Origin: Phycisphaerae bacterium
GTDB lineage: Bacteria > Chloroflexota > Anaerolineae > 4572-78 > J111
Direction of reading: 5' to 3'
Length of the DNA stretch: 64,000 nucleotides
NCBI GenBank assembly: GCA_028285035.1
Contig: JANQQF010000094.1
Coordinates: 92,251-156,250, forward strand
This document shows positions 58,930 through 64,000 of this stretch, piece after piece (position 1 is the stretch's first letter; each line of letters starts with the position of its first letter). The notes under the pieces are model-generated. The model was not told where the DNA came from, did no database searches, and saw only the letters and a list, made by a program, of their open reading frames with translations. A program made the translations under genes and the position numbers.

Positions 58930-60369
58930 TCACAACGACAGGTAAATCGTTTTCAGCTCCAAATATTCATCCAAGCCATAATGTGATTTTTCCCGACCCA
59001 GGCCACTCTCCTTGAACCCACCAAACGGGGCTTCGTTGTAGGAGCGATGAATATTATTGAGCCAAACAGAGCCAGCTTCCAAGGCCTCACCCGCCTGTAG
59101 GGCCGCAGACATGTTTTGGGTGAACACATAGGCGGCCAAGCCGAAGCGGGTATCATTGGCATAGGTAATGGCCTCGTCGAGGGTGTCCACCGGCATCACC
59201 CCAACTACAGGACCAAAGGTCTCTTCGGTCATCACTAGCATTGAATGATCGGCCCCAGCTAAAACTGCTGGGCTTAGAAAATAACCGCCATCCAGTTCAG
59301 ACCCGGTCAATCGTTCGCCCCCTGTCAGCAGTTTTGCGCCCTTGGCTTGACCGTCCTGAATATGGGTCATACTTTTTTCAAAGAGCCGCTCATTGACCAA
59401 CGGCCCCATAAAACAACTAGGATCACGACCCGGTCCGACCTTCAGCTGTTCAACCTGTGGCACCATTTGCGCCAAAAATTCATCGTAGATGCCACGTTGT
59501 ACATAAATACGATTGATTCGGTAACAATATTGCCCAGCGTTATCAAAGCTGTGTTTGACTACAGCAGGTACGGCGACAGATAGATCAACATCATCACAAA
59601 TGATAGCCGGACTTTGTCCGCCCAATTCCAAGGTGACTCGTTTATTGGTTTGTGTTGCCAAAGCAGCAATTCGTTTGCCTGTTTCGACGCCCCCGGTAAA
59701 AGCGATCTTACGAGGAATGGAGTGTTCCACTAAAACCTTGCCCACACCAGCCCCGTAGCCGGTTATCACATTAAACACACCAGCCGGCAAGCCCGATTCC
59801 TGTAAAATTTGTGCCAAACGAATCGTGGCCAAGGGTGTATCTTCCGACGGTTTTGCCACGATCGTACACCCTGCCGCTAAGGCAGCCCCGAGCTTCCAAC
59901 TCAACAAAATCAGCGGGTAGTTTGAAGGCACGATGGCCACGACCACTCCGACAGGCTCTTTGCGAATAAAGACTCGCTCATCGGGTCGATTGAGTTGGGG
60001 GATTTCACCGCGAATGCGTAGCCCTTCTTCAGCAAAGTAATCCAACAAGGTCGCCACAGCATTTACTTCACGAGTGGCCCCAGCAATCGGCTTCCCCACC
60101 TCGGCAGTCAGCAGTCGGACCAAACTCTCAGCATGATGCCGCACAGCATTGGCCGCCTGATGCATCAACGCCGCTCGGTCGTGGACTGGCCGTTGTCGCC
60201 ACTGTTGAAAGGCTCGCTGGGCCGACTCCACAGCCAAATCAGCGTAGTCATCAGAACTATCGGGCACCTGCGCGATTGCTTGCCCTGTCGCTTTATCCAA
60301 GATCGGAATGTAATTCCCTTTGGCTGGTAACACCGTCCGACCATCGATAAACAAACCCCATTTTTTCAT
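58930..60369 (-). CDS. NAD(P)-dependent aldehyde dehydrogenase family protein
   Basis: A 479-residue aldehyde dehydrogenase. VVAIVPSNYPLILLSWKLGAALAAGCTIVAKPSEDTPL is the N-terminal core, VTLELGGQSPAIICDD carries the general-base glutamate, and DNAGQYCYRINRIYVQ carries the nucleophilic cysteine. MTEETFGPVVGVMP and NNIHRSYNEAPFGGFKESGLGREKSHYGLDEYLELKTI end the fold. It resembles succinate-semialdehyde and lactaldehyde dehydrogenases. GGGAG precedes the ATG, and leader element copy B lies directly upstream. The BTAD regulator gene is divergent. Confidence 0.92.
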   Translation of the reverse strand: MKKWGLFIDGRTVLPAKGNYIPILDKATGQAIAQVPDSSDDYADLAVESAQRAFQQWRQRPVHDRAALMHQAANAVRHHAESLVRLLTAEVGKPIAGATREVNAVATLLDYFAEEGLRIRGEIPQLNRPDERVFIRKEPVGVVVAIVPSNYPLILLSWKLGAALAAGCTIVAKPSEDTPLATIRLAQILQESGLPAGVFNVITGYGAGVGKVLVEHSIPRKIAFTGGVETGKRIAALATQTNKRVTLELGGQSPAIICDDVDLSVAVPAVVKHSFDNAGQYCYRINRIYVQRGIYDEFLAQMVPQVEQLKVGPGRDPSCFMGPLVNERLFEKSMTHIQDGQAKGAKLLTGGERLTGSELDGGYFLSPAVLAGADHSMLVMTEETFGPVVGVMPVDTLDEAITYANDTRFGLAAYVFTQNMSAALQAGEALEAGSVWLNNIHRSYNEAPFGGFKESGLGREKSHYGLDEYLELKTIYLSL

Positions 60370-60373
60370 TGTC

Positions 60374-60494
60374 TTGCTCCCTGGAAAATAGCATTGAATA
60401 AGGAATCCGAAAGTGCACTTTTGGATTCCTTATTTCATTATCTTGGCTTGGTTGTGTGTGTAGCTCGTGAAGACTTGTGTAAAAACTGTTACAC
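60374..60494 (-). repeat. Leader element copy B with near-perfect 32-bp palindrome
   Basis: The palindrome is at 60400-60431, with one mismatch in the right arm relative to copy A (CTTTTGG instead of CTTTCGG). It is 30 bp from the aldehyde dehydrogenase start codon. From TTGCTCC (60374) to GTTACAC (60494) it aligns with 36875-36997 in the same orientation, including GAAAATAGC, TTTCAT and AGCTCGTG blocks. Confidence 0.72.
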
Positions 60495-60606
60495 TCCCCC
60501 GACACCCCCTAGTCAAGCTACAAACTCTAATCCCCAAACTTTAGTATTTCTTCAGTCAGTTGTAAAATATGACAAAGTCGCAAAGAGGCAAGGTTATAAT
60601 AAGGCA

Positions 60607-62151
60607 ATGATGCAATCCTCAGATACATCCTCTATTTCACACGCCTGTATATTTTACGAGCAATCTGATCAGCTATGGAACTTATGTCAGCAGATTTTGG
60701 AGCAGGCCTTCGATGATAATTTTAGCTGGCTTTACATTTCTGATGAACACAGTCGGGAGGCCGTATTACAGGCATTAGGATCAACGGGGCAAGTGGTCGA
60801 TGCCGTAACCCTCAATTTCCTTGAAGCGACAACGACGATAGATCGTATCATCAGTCAATTACAACGACAAACCGAAATTAGTGTAACTCAAGGAGCAAAA
60901 GGGTTATTGCTTTTTGTTGAGATGAGTTGGGTATTACGCACTGCATCCGGGCCAGCTTATCTGGGTGAATATGAGACGGCCTTACATCAGTTACAAAGCC
61001 AACTCCCCCTTCGCGTGATCTGTCTGTACAATCAACGTATTCAACCCGAGTCATTGATGACTGTAGGCTTACGGACGCATCCTCACATCATTGCTTCGGA
61101 CGCCATTCACCCCAACCCACATTTCCTCCCGCCTGCTATCTATTTGAGTGGCAATCGTCAGGCCCAACTACAACACTGGCTACACGCAATCAGCCCTACA
61201 TTAGCCCCACTACCTGACATCACAAGCTTAAGCGATCCATCAAATGTCACTGCAAACAACACTCAATCTCCAACAAAAGTGCCCGATAAAAATCAAATTT
61301 ACAGCCTGGAATCGCTCACACCACTAACAACTGAACAAACGGATCAACAGCGCTGGAAAATTCACTGCCTAGGTCGATTACGGGTCTATCGACAGGATGG
61401 CTCGGCTGTGAAGTGGAACGTGGTCAGTGGCGCAACTCACAAGACAAAAACCCTGTTTAGCTATCTCCTCCATCGTGGACAAGAAGGGGCGACCCTTGAG
61501 GAAATAGCCACCCTACTTTGGCCTAATGCAATCAGCACCGAGGCAAGCCTTAATCGCCTTTACCACACGGTGCATTGTCTACGAATGGCCCTTAGCCCGG
61601 AACTAAAGTCAAGTCGTCATTCATCATTTGTCTTGCAGCACGATCAACGATATTTCTTGGCTCTGCCCAAAGGTAGTTGGATCGACATTCCTGTTTTTGA
61701 GCAGTTATGCTACAAGGGCGACCGTTTAGGAAAAGAAGGGGATGATGAGCGGGCACTGATTGATTGTTTGGCTGCTGAAAAGTTGTATAGTGGTGATTTG
61801 TTGGAAGATATTCCGGTCGAGTACGCCACTAATATTGAGCAGGATTGGTGCTGGAGCCGCCGCTATTGGTTGCGTGAAATGTACATCAAACTTTTGGGGT
61901 TGATTGCTGGCAATTATCGCCGGCTTGGCAACTTCCAACACGCCCTAAGCTACGCCGAACGAGCCTTACGGATTGACTCATACTCCGATTTAGCCCACCA
62001 AGAAATGATGCAGATTTTCCACGCCACAGGTCGCACCGATGCCCTGCAACGGCAGTATCGACTGTATTGTCAAGCCATCGAACGGTTTGATGGTGGTGCC
62101 CCATCGCCGATCACGCAACAGTTGTATGAACGCTTGATAGAAACAGTTTAA
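60607..62151 (+). CDS. MEDS-domain / winged-helix / BTAD transcriptional regulator
   Basis: A 514-residue regulator. Residues about 10-195 are a MEDS (DcmR-like sensory) domain: HACIFYEQSDQLWNLCQQILEQAF, WLYISDEHSREAVLQAL, MSWVLRTASGP and LICLYNQ-type strand RVICLYNQRIQPESLM, then THPHII. About 260-350 is a winged helix (WKIHCLGRLRVYRQDG, HKTKTLFSYLLHRGQEGATLEEIATLLWP, ASLNRLYHTVHCLRMAL). About 390-514 is a BTAD helical domain (ALIDCLAAEKLYSGDLLED, YAERALRIDSYSDLAHQEMMQIFHATG). The ATG at 60607 or 60610 is chosen because the earlier in-frame ATG at 60394 lies in the leader repeat. TATAAT at 60595-60600 sits 6 bp before the ATG. It is divergent from the aldehyde dehydrogenase gene and may control it. 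Confidence 0.85.
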   Translation: MMQSSDTSSISHACIFYEQSDQLWNLCQQILEQAFDDNFSWLYISDEHSREAVLQALGSTGQVVDAVTLNFLEATTTIDRIISQLQRQTEISVTQGAKGLLLFVEMSWVLRTASGPAYLGEYETALHQLQSQLPLRVICLYNQRIQPESLMTVGLRTHPHIIASDAIHPNPHFLPPAIYLSGNRQAQLQHWLHAISPTLAPLPDITSLSDPSNVTANNTQSPTKVPDKNQIYSLESLTPLTTEQTDQQRWKIHCLGRLRVYRQDGSAVKWNVVSGATHKTKTLFSYLLHRGQEGATLEEIATLLWPNAISTEASLNRLYHTVHCLRMALSPELKSSRHSSFVLQHDQRYFLALPKGSWIDIPVFEQLCYKGDRLGKEGDDERALIDCLAAEKLYSGDLLEDIPVEYATNIEQDWCWSRRYWLREMYIKLLGLIAGNYRRLGNFQHALSYAERALRIDSYSDLAHQEMMQIFHATGRTDALQRQYRLYCQAIERFDGGAPSPITQQLYERLIETV

Positions 62152-62159
62152 AGGTCAGC

Positions 62160-62915
62160 TTAAAGATCAAGTGGCGTCCGATCTTTTAATACTTCAGTCT
62201 CAACTTCCTGCCCTGCATAAAGCCCAACAAGTCGCGCCATAATGATTGTGATATACAGCACCCCAACGATGGCCTCAAGTGTGGCTAATGACCGCGCCCA
62301 CATGGTTACCGGGAGAATGTCGCCATAGCCAAGCGTGGTCAGGGTGGCATAGCTGTAGTAGAGCAACGTTTGCCAGGTGACAATCTCCCCCGGCCCGCTC
62401 AGGCCATCTTCGAAAGCGTGCATCCCACCCGTTGAGGCAAATGTAACAGTTTCAACGATACCAAACACCACGCCAAAGATACCCCCCAGCAGCAAATAGA
62501 TTGTACAGGCCGCATAAATAACATCACGGTCTACCCGATCGGTAATAAAGATAAACCGAATGAGCACAAAGGTGACCATTGCCTGAAATACCGCAATTGT
62601 GGCAAAGGCTAACAACAAGGCCCAACTTTGCTGCTGATTGACCGCATATACTCCCCCCGCCAAAAGCCACAAGCAGCCCAACCCAATCAAAATCCGGGTA
62701 TAGACTGGATTGTCACGGGCAACAACAATACCAGCAACCATCAGGGTGCCATACAACATCTGATAGATAATCAACCAGAAGAGCGAGTCCTCGCCTGAGG
62801 CGCCACGACCAATCCCGGTGATGGGGTAAATGGTTTGGACAATTGTCACGAGGATTAGGAGATAGATGAGTTTGCCAGATAAGGCGTATTGTTGGTTTTT
62901 CAATGGATTCTCCAT
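62160..62915 (-). CDS. Ion-channel family protein with K+ selectivity filter
   Basis: A 251-residue membrane protein with about six helices. The last two flank a pore loop: TLLYYSYATLTTLGYGDILPVTMWARSLATLEAIVGVLYITIIMARLVGLY, with TLGYGD being the K+ selectivity filter. The first four helices are short and lack voltage-sensor arginines. It probably forms a tetrameric K+ channel. No regulatory RCK domain is present. It converges with the BTAD gene with an 8-bp gap. Confidence 0.87.
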   Translation of the reverse strand: MENPLKNQQYALSGKLIYLLILVTIVQTIYPITGIGRGASGEDSLFWLIIYQMLYGTLMVAGIVVARDNPVYTRILIGLGCLWLLAGGVYAVNQQQSWALLLAFATIAVFQAMVTFVLIRFIFITDRVDRDVIYAACTIYLLLGGIFGVVFGIVETVTFASTGGMHAFEDGLSGPGEIVTWQTLLYYSYATLTTLGYGDILPVTMWARSLATLEAIVGVLYITIIMARLVGLYAGQEVETEVLKDRTPLDL

Positions 62916-63155
62916 ATATTGGGAGATGAAAGCCTCGAGGTTAAATTAAAGGATATCAAGTATTAGAGGAAAGAAACTGTGACACCTCAAGGCTTGATGG
63001 CTTTTTCGTTAAAATTTTTATAAAATAAGCCGCCAAACGCTTAATGTCTCTAAATTTTCACCGCGATTAAGCCTGATGGTCAGTGTATATTCCATAGCAA
63101 GCCTATATCTACAAAAAAATAGATTGCACTAATTAAATTAGAGATTTTCTACATT

Positions 63156-64000
63156 TTAGTTCTTAATGACAAGTGGCAGATATATAGTCTCGACTGAACT
63201 TAAACTAAATAGCCAGATTTCGTTTTGACCACCCACGATGCCCTGCCCTAAAAGGTCCGAGTCACTTTCAAAGGCTACTTTCGTGCCATCGGCACTTAGA
63301 CTATTGGCAAAACTATCTCTATTCGCCCCATCTGAGGAGGTGGTTACACGCGTCAGGGTCATCGTAGTCGTGTCATACAGCCAGACTTCATTTTGACCTG
63401 CCACAATACCCTGCCCAAAAAAGTCGGAGTCACTTTCAAAGGCCACTTTCGTGCCATCGGCACTTAGACTGGGTTCGAAACTGATTCTATTTGTCCCATC
63501 TGAGGAAGTAGTCACCCGTGTCAGGGTCATCGTAGCCGTGTCATACAACCAAATTTCGGTTTGCAAAAAACCAATGCCTTGCCCCAAAAAGTCAGAATCA
63601 CTATAAAAAGCCACTTTCGTGCCATCGGCGCTTAGACTAGGTGTGACACTGTTTCTCTTTGCTCCATCTGAAGAGGTGGTCATCCGCGTCAGGGTCATCG
63701 TAGCCGTGTCATACAACCAAATCTCGTTTTGGAACCTAACAATGCCTTGCCCCAAAAAGTCAGAATCACTATAAAAGGCTATTTTCGTACCATCGGCGCT
63801 CAGGCTAGGCTTGAAACTACCTCTATTCGCCCCATCTGAGGAGGTGGTTACACGCGTCAGGGTCATCGTAGTCGTGTCATACAACCAGATTTCGTTTTGA
63901 TCATCCGCAATACCCTGCCCTAAAAAGTCAGAATCGCTATAAAAGGCTATTTTCGTGCCATCGGCACTTAGACTAGGTCTGACACTACTTCTATTCGCTC
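63156..64000 (-). CDS. Exported WD40/TolB-like beta-propeller repeat protein, 3' part, with C-terminal YLPLVIKN motif
   Basis: The frame is open to the end of the window, so the N-terminus is missing. Visible are more than four copies of a 56-residue repeat (SLSADGTKVAFESDSDFLGQGI, NEIWLYDTATMTLTRVTTSSDG), a TolB/PD40-like propeller blade in which a beta strand set ends IWLYDT. The last residues TIYLPLVIKN carry the shared C-terminal motif of exported proteins in this window. The function is unknown; such propellers usually bind proteins or sugars outside the cell. Confidence 0.8.
   Translation of the reverse strand, partial: ANRSSVRPSLSADGTKIAFYSDSDFLGQGIADDQNEIWLYDTTTMTLTRVTTSSDGANRGSFKPSLSADGTKIAFYSDSDFLGQGIVRFQNEIWLYDTATMTLTRMTTSSDGAKRNSVTPSLSADGTKVAFYSDSDFLGQGIGFLQTEIWLYDTATMTLTRVTTSSDGTNRISFEPSLSADGTKVAFESDSDFFGQGIVAGQNEVWLYDTTTMTLTRVTTSSDGANRDSFANSLSADGTKVAFESDSDLLGQGIVGGQNEIWLFSLSSVETIYLPLVIKN
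63243..64000 (-). repeat. 168-bp tandem coding repeats
   Basis: The CCTGCCC-like landmark recurs near 63243, 63411, 63579, 63747 and 63915, exactly 168 bp (56 codons) apart. The units are highly similar at DNA level, including silent positions, which suggests recent duplication or gene conversion. Confidence 0.85.

Noticed and set aside
60394..60606. N-terminal extension of the BTAD regulator from the ATG at 60394
   Set aside because: The extension is encoded by the palindromic leader repeat; the MEDS domain begins just after the ATG at 60607.
1..64000. tRNA, rRNA, prophage, transposase or defence island
   Set aside because: Scanning by eye found no TPsiC-like GGTTCGA contexts with cloverleaf potential, no rRNA-like blocks, and no recombinase, capsid, Cas or restriction families. 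A covariance-model scan would be decisive.

Overview
The window looks like a chromosomal segment of an uncultured or little-studied Chloroflexota bacterium (Anaerolineae-like). This rests on family content, not on a marker gene: large Ser/Thr kinases fused to AAA+TPR or PQQ-propeller modules, a BTAD-type regulator, an FHA-winged-helix regulator, lipoproteins with Pro/Thr-rich linkers, a bacterial alpha-2-macroglobulin, and four secreted proteins that end in the same short C-terminal motif (Y/F-L-P-hydrophobic...K or KN). Base composition is near balanced. I saw no rRNA, tRNA, CRISPR array, prophage or transposase.

Layout. 1-1109: tail of a polyprenyl synthetase and uppS. 1112-1599: a frame-broken membrane protein. 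1799-5447: a kinase/AAA/TPR regulator whose C-terminus is split off by a frameshift. 5480-10197: a group with two NAD genes (NMN adenylyltransferase-like and nadE), a VWA/zinc-ribbon protein, a pyruvate-kinase-like barrel coupled to nadE, and a P-loop kinase. 10335-13044: an ABC exporter and TetR gene behind an elaborate leader (consensus-like promoter, 26-codon leader ORF with a strong ribosome site, three tandem terminator hairpins). 13162-20671: small zinc-binding and monooxygenase-like proteins, a YHYH lipoprotein, a pentapeptide-repeat protein, a sugar-dehydrogenase-like lipoprotein, a radical SAM enzyme and a zinc metallopeptidase. 20825-27254: a SIMPL remnant abutting a 2055-residue alpha-2-macroglobulin lipoprotein. 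27592-31843: flavodoxin, lipase, and an M20-M24 peptidase pair. 32047-36868: phenylacetate-CoA ligase and a three-gene secreted-protein operon. 37198-39971: kinase-FHA operon. 40051-45506: GntR-SDR-HyuA-HyuB catabolic operon with a clear operator. 45667-51848: TPR regulator and a large FG-GAP/clostripain exoprotein. 52170-58843: SDR, MATE and EamA transporters, a DUF2235 hydrolase with a frame-broken partner, and a cation/proton antiporter. 58930-64000: aldehyde dehydrogenase, MEDS-winged helix-BTAD regulator, K+ channel-like protein, and the 3' part of a repeat beta-propeller exoprotein.

Three genes are broken by single-base frame changes, two of them at short homopolymers. That points either to residual sequencing indels in a draft or metagenomic assembly or to real decay, so interrupted genes here should be read with that in mind. 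The most interesting signals are regulatory: the exporter leader at 12690-13044, a 120-bp leader element with a 32-bp palindrome placed identically before two unrelated genes (36875-36997 and 60374-60494), paired GATACA/TGTATC sites, and the shared C-terminal motif of the exported proteins.
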